A DNA stretch of 64,000 nt, taken from NCBI RefSeq assembly GCF_014638005.1, contig NZ_BMFG01000005.1, positions 124,001 to 188,000 on the forward strand, read 5' to 3'. The first letter of the stretch is position 1. Each line of letters begins with the position of its first letter. A model generated the notes under the pieces. That model ran no database searches and was not told where the DNA came from. It was given only the letters and a program-made list of their open reading frames with translations. This stretch comes from Flavobacterium orientale (GTDB lineage: Bacteria; Bacteroidota; Bacteroidia; Flavobacteriales; Flavobacteriaceae). The translations under genes were made by a program, and so were the position numbers. Shown in pieces: positions 19,164 through 27,162 of this stretch.

Positions 19164-19326
19164 AGCTGGGTGTAAGTTTAGATTGAAGAGATGCTGAAAC
19201 GAGTTCAGCTTGACAGAGTCGGGTGTAAGTTTAGATTGAAGAGATGCTGAAACGAGTTCAGCTTGACAGAGTCGGGTGTAAGTTTAGATTGAAGAGATGC
19301 TGAAACGAGTTCAGCATGACAGAGGG
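19137..19326. repeat. GCTGAA/TTCAGC hairpin repeats, tandem block
   Basis: Four copies of the dispersed hairpin (GCTGAAAC-A/G-AGTTCAGC followed by a GACAG tail). The last three are in nearly exact tandem units of about 54 bases containing GGGTGTAAGTTTAGATTG. Members of the same family are found at 26617-26720, 32589-32668, 34021-34045 and 36988-38520. Confidence 0.85.
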
Positions 19327-19340
19327 GGATTGAACCTTGA

Positions 19341-19371
19341 ACCCTCGAAGGGTGTTGAACCCTTCGAGGGT
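19341..19371. repeat. REP-like palindrome (CCCTCGAAGGG family)
   Basis: Inverted arms CCCTCGAAGGG and CCCTTCGAGGG separated by seven bases. The same palindrome family flanks the RAYT transposase at 34753-34813 and 35544-35602 and recurs at 26515-26560, with a half copy near 22565. It lies about 120 bases beyond the stop of the helicase gene and could also act as its transcription end. Confidence 0.75.
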
Positions 19372-19489
19372 GGGTGCTTCGACAGGGTGAGCAGGTCAGA
19401 GGGGTATTTAATTGGATTTTGTATGAAAACCGGTTTTACACTATAGGTCGAGTTGATGGATTTTTTTTATCCCTTCAATTATCTTATAG

Positions 19490-22489
19490 TTATGCATTTT
19501 CAACATCATAACTATCAAACAACGTTTTTTGAAACACATCGCCGTTGAACTTATTGATTAATTCTCGGATAAATTCGTAGTGCTTTACATATTGATTGGG
19601 GATGACTACTAAATGTATCTTCTTGCCGGCAAGTAATTCCATTTTAATTGTATCTGATTGAATGGTCTTTTTGTTTTGATAATGCTCTCGCCCATTTAAT
19701 TCAAAAACCACTTTGGGGATGTTGTTTTGATAAAGTACGCCATCAAATTCTTTTTTATTGATTAGTGGGTTGTTGCTTTCTTCCGGAAATAAAGCAGCTA
19801 CCTTTATATTTCTCGCAAACCTGGCATCGTTTAAGGAACAATAGTGTTGCATGGTTATATAGAATTCATCCTCAAACTTGGAATTGTTGGAGAAGCCTAT
19901 TGTAAACTTATTGACTGTACTTTTCGCTATTTCAGTGGTTCCGTTTTTAGCGGCATATTCTATTAAGGCATACAAATCATCGTCTTTTCGGGATAAGCTA
20001 TCTATTGCTTTTTTGTCGGTGACCACAATTAAATTTTCTTTTGCTCTGGTAACACCCACATTGATTAATTGGCTGTTGTTTTTAATCCAGTCGTAGGTTC
20101 TAGGGGTTGTTTTCGTTGAAATAGCAGTGGAAATGATGATGGTTTTATTTTCTTGGCCTTGTACTTTGTGAATGGTGCCGCAACTTACTGAAGTAGCTAT
20201 CGCCCCTGCTCCTTTTGCTTCAGCTAAAAAATAATTGATTACTTCTTCCTGATTTCTAAATGGCGTCAGTATGAAAACATCTGTTAGGTTATTGTCTTTT
20301 ATATACTTTACAATTTCCGTTGCTTCTTCTATCTGTGCATTTTTTTTCTTTTGATTGGCGTTATTTACTTCCAGCAATTTCAACGTACCACTATTTGTAA
20401 TCGCGGTAAGGTTTAGTCTTTGTTCATAGAAACGCTTGTTAGAATAATCGATAATTTTCTTGCCACAGCGGTAATGGTAACTCAATAAAATTTCCCTTGA
20501 AATGCTGTCAATATTTTTATAAACGGACAGTATGGAGTTGTTGTAATAATCATACTCTTTACTGATATTGAATTGCTGCATTAATTTTTCGTTCTTGCTT
20601 TCTTCAAAAATGATGATGGGTTTTAGTTGGTTGGTATCCCCTATCAGCACCATGTTTTTACATTTAGTTATCGGAATCAAGCTGGTTGGAATGTCGCATT
20701 GACCCGCTTCATCAATCGTCAATAAATCAAATTTAAATTTGTATCCCAATCGACGGCTTGAAATATTGGTTGTTAGTATGATTGGGAATACTTTGGTGAA
20801 TTTTTCTAGGTTTTTGTCGCTTCCCATCCATGCATTAAACTCTTTTACTTGTTCGTCTTCGGACAGATAGAGTATTTCAATCAATTCATGGTAGTCTTTG
20901 CTTTTTAATCGTTTGATGTATTTCAAGGATTCATAGTAGAAAAATTGAAGGAGCTTGTGATTGCCTTGGATACTTTCAAAGATTCCTTTTACATTATCAT
21001 CGGTAGTTTCGGGAATGGAATTTATTTTCTTAATTAACTTCTCTTTTTCTTGTTCGAGTAGCCAATAGTTTCCTTTTTTCAACAACTCATTTATAAATTC
21101 CAGATTTTGCTCTAAGTCCGTTCGTTCTTCGTAATTGTGTAATTTATCCAGTAATTGTTGGTTTTTCTCTCTTGAATTTTCTTTTAGATTGAGTAATAAG
21201 GACTCTTTTGGCACGTCGGTCGTTTCAAACTCGTACAGCTTTTTAATCGTTGCTAATGCCTCTAGGGTGCATTGTTTATTTCCTAGTCGAATAAAGGGTA
21301 ACAAAATTTCTTTATCTCTATACTTTCCCAATACCAATTTCTCTTTAATTCCATCGATTGGGATATTGTTGTTAGACGTAATCAAAAGTGTTTTATTGTT
21401 TGTCAAACAGTTAACTACGATATTTAAAATCGTTTGCGTTTTTCCTGTTCCGGGCGGTCCTTGAACGTAGGTAATGGGGTATTTTAACGCATTATAAATC
21501 GTACGAAGTTGGTCGATATTTACATTGTTGTCATAGAGCACGATGTGTGGTTCTTTTCTGTTTTTCCTGTCTAATAAGGACGTGTTTCTAAAGAATGCCT
21601 TCAAAGGAATTTGCATTTCATCGTTTTTGTGCTCCGAATTTATACCCTCGTAAATAGCGGTGATGTCTATTCGTGCATAGCCTAAAATGACGACTTCGGG
21701 TCTGGTGTTGGGTAACTCCCCTGCTTTAAAATTATCCCGTAGCATTTCGATAGTGCCGGCTCGGTCATTCAAATAAGACTTTTCAAAATCTGCACTGCTT
21801 ACATCCGTATAATAAGACAAGGTGTATTTTACATCTTTTACAAAAAAATTGGGGTTAAAGTGCGTTTTTTCACTGATTTGAATGGTTCTTTTTACGGGGT
21901 CGTAGGTTAATTCCCGGTAGGCTACCACAAATTTTCCTTTGGATTCTAAATCAATTGAAAATTCACATAGAGCGAGTTTGTAATCGTGGAATTTGCTGTA
22001 CTCATTTTGATATATCTCTTTGATCATGTGCCGTTGTTGCTCTAAGGATAGCTGGTACGGGTTCTGCTTGACCAACTCCGTTACATCAATTTCAGGAATT
22101 AAATGGGATCTATGAAGAAAGGGGTCTTTATTGGCTTTGTAGCATTCTAAGTAGTAGTTTACTATATTGTTGTCGTATTGGTCAAATTCGTAGTGTTGTA
22201 AACTTTCATCCTCATCAATTTTTTTTATCAATTTATCCGGAACATCGTAATGGGAGAACTTTAGTAGTTCTGCCGTTTGGATTGCAGAAATGTAAATGGA
22301 CGTGTTTAGTATGGGCTCGTCTTTCATTACATTGAACATGTCGACTACTATTTTGTCATTAGCGGTAATGTCCGTAATGCAAATCCAAAAAGGTTTTATC
22401 TCCCCTTGCTTGTTTTTGTAGTGGATGCTTAGGTATTTACCTTCTCTAATGGCGGCTCCTATAGTTGCTGTAATCTTTTTGTTGCTCAT
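19490..22489 (-). CDS. Superfamily 1 helicase (DNA2/NAM7 type) with C-terminal PD-(D/E)XK-like domain
   Basis: A 999-residue protein. Roughly the first 300 residues have no recognisable motif. The helicase core has Walker A GPPGTGKT near 343-350, motif II TIDEAGQCDIPTSL near 592 and the late motifs GTIHKVQGQE and NVGVTRAKENL. The C-terminal 130 residues contain FDGVLY followed after about 10 residues by VVFELNGREHY, which resembles a DUF559/DUF2726-like nuclease fold with E in place and Asn at the usual Lys position. Proteins with this layout are common in defence islands. It is monocistronic on the minus strand. A relic of its first 24 codons, with an identical upstream region, is present at 26337-26524. 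Confidence 0.85.
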   Translation of the reverse strand: MSNKKITATIGAAIREGKYLSIHYKNKQGEIKPFWICITDITANDKIVVDMFNVMKDEPILNTSIYISAIQTAELLKFSHYDVPDKLIKKIDEDESLQHYEFDQYDNNIVNYYLECYKANKDPFLHRSHLIPEIDVTELVKQNPYQLSLEQQRHMIKEIYQNEYSKFHDYKLALCEFSIDLESKGKFVVAYRELTYDPVKRTIQISEKTHFNPNFFVKDVKYTLSYYTDVSSADFEKSYLNDRAGTIEMLRDNFKAGELPNTRPEVVILGYARIDITAIYEGINSEHKNDEMQIPLKAFFRNTSLLDRKNRKEPHIVLYDNNVNIDQLRTIYNALKYPITYVQGPPGTGKTQTILNIVVNCLTNNKTLLITSNNNIPIDGIKEKLVLGKYRDKEILLPFIRLGNKQCTLEALATIKKLYEFETTDVPKESLLLNLKENSREKNQQLLDKLHNYEERTDLEQNLEFINELLKKGNYWLLEQEKEKLIKKINSIPETTDDNVKGIFESIQGNHKLLQFFYYESLKYIKRLKSKDYHELIEILYLSEDEQVKEFNAWMGSDKNLEKFTKVFPIILTTNISSRRLGYKFKFDLLTIDEAGQCDIPTSLIPITKCKNMVLIGDTNQLKPIIIFEESKNEKLMQQFNISKEYDYYNNSILSVYKNIDSISREILLSYHYRCGKKIIDYSNKRFYEQRLNLTAITNSGTLKLLEVNNANQKKKNAQIEEATEIVKYIKDNNLTDVFILTPFRNQEEVINYFLAEAKGAGAIATSVSCGTIHKVQGQENKTIIISTAISTKTTPRTYDWIKNNSQLINVGVTRAKENLIVVTDKKAIDSLSRKDDDLYALIEYAAKNGTTEIAKSTVNKFTIGFSNNSKFEDEFYITMQHYCSLNDARFARNIKVAALFPEESNNPLINKKEFDGVLYQNNIPKVVFELNGREHYQNKKTIQSDTIKMELLAGKKIHLVVIPNQYVKHYEFIRELINKFNGDVFQKTLFDSYDVENA

Positions 22490-22574
22490 TTGAATTGGTT
22501 TGCGAGGGGTTTGGGTGGCTTATAGAGAGGAATATCAAATATACGAGATTATCTTTGAATTTGAACCCTCGAAG
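22490..22574. repeat. Upstream region of the helicase gene, duplicated at 26439-26524
   Basis: About 85 bases directly before the helicase start are the same at 26439-26524, ending at the start of a CCCTCGAAG palindrome half. The block probably includes the helicase promoter. It is more conserved between copies than the coding relic next to it. Confidence 0.8.
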
Positions 22575-22643
22575 TGTGGGGAAAGAAGGTTTAATCGACT
22601 AAGTAATAAAGCCTAAAAATCAAGAAATAGGTTTTATTAATAA

Positions 22644-22848
22644 TGGAAAATACTTGCTGAAGTTTGTATCTTGAAGAATAGTTTGACGTTTTGGATTAAT
22701 TTGAAAAAGGGCTCGCTGGACGTTCCTAAAAATTTGGCAAGAGATGTTTCTTCCATTGGTCATTGGGGGGAATGGGGATTATGAAGTGGTTGTTAAAAAT
22801 ACCGAAGACTTACAGTATGTGCTGTATTTGATTGAACAGGATCTGTAA
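22644..22848 (+). pseudogene. DUF5655-like C-terminal relic with a frameshift
   Basis: The open frame from 22644 reads LKNSLTFWINLKKGSLD and then ARDVSSIGHWG; the reading then continues one frame over as NGDYEVVVKNTEDLQYVLYL and ends in TAA at 22846. Joined, this matches the C-terminal domain I know as DUF5655, found in predicted transport proteins and proteins near restriction systems (N.KKG.L.DP..LARDVSNIGHWG.GD.E...). The frameshift lies in a run of Gs near 22772-22778. There is no start codon, so only the last 60-odd codons remain. It is a decayed gene from the defence neighbourhood. Confidence 0.6.
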
Positions 22849-23033
22849 AGATTGAATATAGTAACTTTTCAATTTGTGCTATTTAATGTTTTGATGATGA
22901 ATAAAGTTTATCTTCTTAAATTATTAAAATTAATTACATATGGAATTGAAAGTAAAAAATTAAATACTTAAGCAGACTGAATATTGTAAAAGGCTATTTA
23001 TAGGGAAATCAAGATAACTTTGTAGAAACCGTA

Positions 23034-23168
23034 ATGACTATTGGTGGACATTTAATAGATATTCATAAGGTTGAAGTACTTAAGAAAATTAAGTACGATG
23101 CTTACAAATATGAATGTATAAATAAGATAAGAAGTCATTTTTACGTTATTGTACCAATCATTCGTTAA
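23034..23168 (+). CDS. Possible 44-residue small ORF
   Basis: ATG to TAA, 44 codons, 32 bases before the PQQ-like protein gene on the same strand. It is rich in Lys, Ile and Tyr and has no recognisable motif. It could be a leader peptide, a relic or chance. The remainder of 22849-23200 is AT-rich and shows no other gene. Confidence 0.2.
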   Translation: MTIGGHLIDIHKVEVLKKIKYDAYKYECINKIRSHFYVIVPIIR

Positions 23169-23200
23169 GTACCAAATGTATCCAAAAATGTAATCTTTAT

Positions 23201-24274
23201 ATGAAACTGATAACAACTACTTCACTCTTTTTTTTCTACCTATTTTCGTACGCACAAATTGAATTCTATAGCTCAAAATTTGAAATATCAAATCATAATT
23301 TGACAGCGTTTTATTCGTCCATTATTGATGATTATGAATCTGTTTATGTTATAACTAATGATTTTCACATTCATGCTATAGACAAAAAAACATTATCCAC
23401 TAAATGGTCTTATTATTTAGCTACTAAAAGTAATGTTCGGCCTGTACTATTTCAAGAATCCATTTTAGTTGGGCAACACAAATCTGCAAATGAAAATTAT
23501 TGTGTACAATTAAATGCTTTTACCGGCGATACTATTAAAACATTAAAAATAAATAGATTTGAGACTACCCCTAACATCAAAGATAATATCTTATTTGGCA
23601 CTGCAATAAATCCAAAAACCGGCGGCTCAATGATTGCTTATGATTTAAATAATAATTCAATTGTTTGGCAAAAATTCATTGCTCATGGGTATACCAAAAA
23701 ACCGTATTATTTTAATGCTAAAATTATTGTAAATGCTGAAAAAGATAATTGGTTTACTATTGATTATTATGGGAATATAATCGATACAATTTGCACTAAA
23801 AAAAATAGGTTTTTTGATGATGAAAATGCATGTTTAAGAAATTTTAAATTGATAACATTTGATGAAAAAGAATTGAAAAAAGCATTTTTGGAAAAGCATT
23901 TTAAAGAAACATCCAATATTATTCAAGAAAACAATAGTAATATGACCGTCCTTATGGCAAATGAAACTTTGCTTATAATTGGTAAAAACAAAAAAATATT
24001 GCAAAAAATAAACCTTAACAATCATATTCCAAAAGTAAGTGATAAAATAAGTGACTACTCAGCGATATTGAAAATAGACGATACCAAGATATGGTTTTTT
24101 TATAATGACAATTTAGCGACCTATGATATTAAAATGAAGATTATGACAAATATTTACGACTTAAAAAAATGGAATACACACCAGTTGGTCTTAGATTTAA
24201 GTAATTTAAATTTATGGCTAATATCAAAGAATGACGGCCAACTTTATGGCTTAAAACTGAATCAATACTATTAA
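23201..24274 (+). CDS. Secreted PQQ-like beta-propeller repeat protein
   Basis: A 357-residue protein with a Sec signal peptide (hydrophobic residues 6-17, cleavage near SYA before Q19). Repeated segments such as VYVITNDFHIHAIDKKTL, CVQLNAFTGDTI, MIAYDLNNNSIVWQKFI and LYGLKLN follow the pattern of PQQ/quinoprotein-like propeller blades (two strands, a turn with an Asp and an aromatic). No cofactor site or enzyme motif is visible, so it is more likely a binding or scaffold protein in the periplasm. It ends 40 bases from the convergent gene at 24315. The family is assigned by repeat pattern only. Confidence 0.6.
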   Translation: MKLITTTSLFFFYLFSYAQIEFYSSKFEISNHNLTAFYSSIIDDYESVYVITNDFHIHAIDKKTLSTKWSYYLATKSNVRPVLFQESILVGQHKSANENYCVQLNAFTGDTIKTLKINRFETTPNIKDNILFGTAINPKTGGSMIAYDLNNNSIVWQKFIAHGYTKKPYYFNAKIIVNAEKDNWFTIDYYGNIIDTICTKKNRFFDDENACLRNFKLITFDEKELKKAFLEKHFKETSNIIQENNSNMTVLMANETLLIIGKNKKILQKINLNNHIPKVSDKISDYSAILKIDDTKIWFFYNDNLATYDIKMKIMTNIYDLKKWNTHQLVLDLSNLNLWLISKNDGQLYGLKLNQYY

Positions 24275-24314
24275 CAGTTTATTAAAATAAAAATTTGTAA
24301 TCAATTATCTTAAC

Positions 24315-25652
24315 TTAGTTATTAGCTTTAAAATAGGAACTATTAGATACATTATTATTAAAATTGTCAATTCTTGTTTGGAATTCCTTTGTAAGCTTAA
24401 CATCCCCTTCCTCTTTATAAATTGCATGCAATATAGTTAGTGTATTTAAATGGTTTGGATTACTTCTTTCAGCATCCTTTAAATACGACTTCATTTTATT
24501 AAAATTAATTGCTATTTTTTGTTCAATTAATGTTTTTTGTTGGTTATCATTTGTTTTTTGTAATTCTTGCATAAGACCAGCTGATATTTTACCATAAAAT
24601 AAGCCCAAATAAAAATAAACCTCTGTTTCGTTTGGACTTTTTTTGAGCACTAAATCATAATGTTTTAAAGCCTTTTCTTCAAATTTTTTAAATTCACTAC
24701 TTTCATATTGAAAATCAATTGCAGCTTCCAAACATGCAGTTATTACGTCAATTTGAAGAGAAATATTTTTGGGGTCTTTGGAAGCAATATCTATAAATTT
24801 TTGTACATATAAATCATATTCTTTTTTATTTTTATAATGTAGCAATTCCCTTCCAATTAGATCAGGATTATCAGAAAACAATATCTTGCCTTTTTCCAGA
24901 TATTCAAATGCTTGCTTTTCATTCGTATCTATTGTTAAATCAAACAAGTGTGCGTAAACAATGACTTCTTTGTAATTTTTATTATATAATTCTATATACT
25001 TTTCTAATGCTTTATTTTTCATTCCTAATTTAACGGCAGTTCCAGCATACCAAAAAGTGTACTTTTCTAGTTTCGCATTATCAAAATTTTCATGATTTAT
25101 ATGACTGTAAATATTTTGCAAATCAATTAAGCAACCTACATCATTTAAGGTAGCATAATTATAATTTTCGGAAGTTATTATAAATTCATCACTTAACGAT
25201 ATTTCTAATTTTTTAAAATACTCAATTATTTTATTTCTAAGTGAGTTGTTTTTTGGAAAATCATCAAATAATTTTAAAAATATTACAAATGACATTCTAC
25301 CAGACTCTTCTTGTCTTAAAAAATTCGGATTATATGATTTTTTTAAAATTCCTTTTCTATACGATTCAAAAATTTCAAAGTAAATTTCACCAAACAAAAA
25401 AAAATCATTGAAATCATATATTTCGTAATTTGAAAGCTCATTATCTTTTGAGGTTCTTATTATTTCAATTTTTTCGAAAGCGTTTGATAATTGATTTACA
25501 TCTCCAGATTTTTTGAAGGACGTAAATTCATTTTTAGCAGATTTAAAGACATTCTGATGATAATGATTTTGAGAAGTAGCAATCATTGTGAAAAAGAAAA
25601 TAATATATCCATTTTTCAAAATATGTAGAAATTTAACTTTGATCAGTTCCAT
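24315..25652 (-). CDS. Secreted TPR-like repeat protein
   Basis: A 445-residue, mostly helical protein. The N-terminus has a hydrophobic stretch (YIIFFFTMIATSQ, about 16-28) that looks like a signal peptide after a short basic leader. From about residue 190 on there are helix pairs spaced as in TPR repeats, for example YTFWYAGTAVKLGMKNKALEKY... and later TEVYFYLGLFYGKISAG, LNTLTILHAIYKEEGDVKLTKE. It probably mediates protein contacts in the periplasm or at the outer membrane. It is convergent with the propeller gene and separate from the next minus-strand gene. The specific role is unknown. Confidence 0.6.
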   Translation of the reverse strand: MELIKVKFLHILKNGYIIFFFTMIATSQNHYHQNVFKSAKNEFTSFKKSGDVNQLSNAFEKIEIIRTSKDNELSNYEIYDFNDFFLFGEIYFEIFESYRKGILKKSYNPNFLRQEESGRMSFVIFLKLFDDFPKNNSLRNKIIEYFKKLEISLSDEFIITSENYNYATLNDVGCLIDLQNIYSHINHENFDNAKLEKYTFWYAGTAVKLGMKNKALEKYIELYNKNYKEVIVYAHLFDLTIDTNEKQAFEYLEKGKILFSDNPDLIGRELLHYKNKKEYDLYVQKFIDIASKDPKNISLQIDVITACLEAAIDFQYESSEFKKFEEKALKHYDLVLKKSPNETEVYFYLGLFYGKISAGLMQELQKTNDNQQKTLIEQKIAINFNKMKSYLKDAERSNPNHLNTLTILHAIYKEEGDVKLTKEFQTRIDNFNNNVSNSSYFKANN

Positions 25653-25740
25653 AAATAAAATTTTAAGTTAAAAAATGTTTGTAAATGTAAATAATTTTCT
25701 TTTATTTTTACAGTGCAAAAATAATTTTCGAGTTACAATA

Positions 25741-26274
25741 TTAATAATTAGCCGAACTCCAATGATATAGTATCCAATTCGTTTTAGTTTCAATTAAGTA
25801 ATTGTGTTCATGCCAATAATCGTCAAAACATATTACATTAATAATGGTATTTTGATCTAGTAAATTAAAATAAACTTCGCGGTTGTCATTTTTGGTAAAT
25901 TCGAAGGTAGGTTTAGCGATGATATTGGATATGGTTTCACTGTAATTCTTGTAGAATAATTTTGTTGAAACCTTTTTACCAATTGTATTAATAAAACCAC
26001 GCTGAGCAATAAAAAACTCAATAAATTGGAATACTGTTGGTGTAGTTGTGTTCCAATGTTCTTCCCAAATAGCAAGTGCCTTGGTTTGTTTTTGTAATAA
26101 ATAAATAAGTGCCTCAATATTGGTTGTTGCCTCTTCTTTTGATAAGGTGATGACTATAGCTTTGTTCCAAAAGGAGCTATTAGTTTCAATTGCATAAAAA
26201 TCAGCTTTTTGCCAAATTTCATTGGTTAATAAATAGTTATATTGATGCGTGTTATAAATGGTGTTTAGGTTCAT
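25741..26274 (-). CDS. Hypothetical protein
   Basis: A 177-residue protein with no signal peptide or membrane segment. It is rich in Asn, Ile and aromatic residues, with a C-terminus containing FDDYWHEHNYLIETKTNWILYHWSSANY-type aromatic clusters. No family is recognised. It lies next to a relic of the helicase gene at 26337 and in a region of REP palindromes, so it may have arrived with mobile or recombining DNA. Coding status rests on length and an intact frame. Confidence 0.5.
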   Translation of the reverse strand: MNLNTIYNTHQYNYLLTNEIWQKADFYAIETNSSFWNKAIVITLSKEEATTNIEALIYLLQKQTKALAIWEEHWNTTTPTVFQFIEFFIAQRGFINTIGKKVSTKLFYKNYSETISNIIAKPTFEFTKNDNREVYFNLLDQNTIINVICFDDYWHEHNYLIETKTNWILYHWSSANY

Positions 26275-26336
26275 TTTAAAAAAGATAATATCATAAGGTT
26301 GTTACAAGATACAATTGGGTGACATTTATATCAGCA

Positions 26337-26438
26337 TTAAAGGTTTATCTCCCCTTACCAGTTTTAATAGGTTATGCTTAGGTACTTACCTTCTTTAATG
26401 GCTGCTCCTATAGTTGCTGTAATTTTTTTGCTGCTCAT
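26337..26438 (-). pseudogene. Relic of the helicase 5' end
   Basis: Read on the minus strand from ATG at 26438 it gives MSSKKITATIGAAIKEGKY and LSITY then a stop, matching the first residues of the helicase at 19490-22489 (MSNKKITATIGAAIREGKY). Similarity continues a few codons past the stop and then ends. About 34 codons survive. The non-coding stretch behind it (26439-26524) is identical to the helicase upstream region. Confidence 0.85.
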
Positions 26439-26514
26439 TTGAATTGGTTTGCGAGGGGTTTGGGTGGCTTATAGAGAGGAATATCAAATATACGAGATTA
26501 TCTTTGAATTTGAA

Positions 26515-26560
26515 CCCTCGAAGGGTGTTGAACCCTTCGAGGGTGGGGAACCCTCGAAGG
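26515..26560. repeat. REP-like palindromes (CCCTCGAAGGG family), three arms
   Basis: Arms CCCTCGAAGGG at 26515-26525, CCCTTCGAGGG at 26533-26543 and CCCTCGAAGGG again at 26550-26560. The order allows two alternative hairpins. It belongs to the family that flanks the RAYT gene. Confidence 0.8.
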
Positions 26561-26616
26561 GTGGGGAAAGATGCTTTGACTTGTTGGGGTGATTGGGGTG
26601 GAGATGCTGGAACAGG

Positions 26617-26726
26617 AGATGCTGAAACGAGTTCAGCATGACAGCGTCAAATGTAAGTTCAGATTTAAGAGGTGCTGAAATATTGAAATAATTTCAACAC
26701 AAGCAAGTTCAGCATGACAGCGTCAG
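26617..26726. repeat. GCTGAA/TTCAGC hairpin repeats
   Basis: One full copy (GCTGAAACGAGTTCAGCATGACAG) and a variant in which the two arms are separated by an ATTGAAATAATTTCAA insertion (about 26677-26720). The rest of 26727-27162 shows no convincing gene; a GTG-started frame at 26773-26997 has no support. Confidence 0.7.
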
Positions 26727-27162
26727 GAGCAAGTTCAGCGTAAAGAGAATCTGAAACACGTTTAGGTAGTTAGTGGCACACAAGTTGCCAAGTGCTTCCT
26801 ATGACTACTGTCATGCTGCCTTAATTCACTATCTAGTAATGACTTTATACTTAGATTTATCCAAAAAACATAAGATTGAAGCAATCGTTTTCTCTCCAAT
26901 TACGCCTTTGATTATTGTCCGGTATAATCCCCAAAATAGGAACATTGAAAAAATCAATAGTGATAGTACAAAGTTCATAATTATGGCTCAGTGGTAAATT
27001 TAGTCTAATGGTTTTCCGGTTTGCGAAGACGGGGTTTTTACAACATTAAACTTCAATAGAAGCACAAAGCTTGAATTTAGCACTTCGCTTTCTTTGATAC
27101 ACAAAATTTACTTTTAGTACTAAAACCGCCACTTCTTACCTAACTTGTTGATAGAAGCCTTG

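Larger units (their letters stand above)
17806..19220 (+). repeat. Duplicated lipoprotein cassette, copy A
   Basis: About 1.4 kb nearly identical to 31256-32673 in the same orientation. It comprises roughly 150 bases upstream of the lipoprotein gene, the gene itself and about 440 bases downstream that end in GCTGAA-type hairpin repeats. Differences are scattered single bases. The high identity of both coding and non-coding parts indicates recent duplication or gene conversion. No transposase lies inside it. Confidence 0.85.

Noticed and set aside
26444-26641. Open frame of 65 codons on the + strand
   Set aside because: It runs through the duplicated helicase leader and REP palindromes; composition and the repeat-derived end show it is not a gene.
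26773-26997. GTG-started frame of 74 codons
   Set aside because: No recognisable domain, no ribosome site, and it lies in a repeat-rich gap; not enough support.
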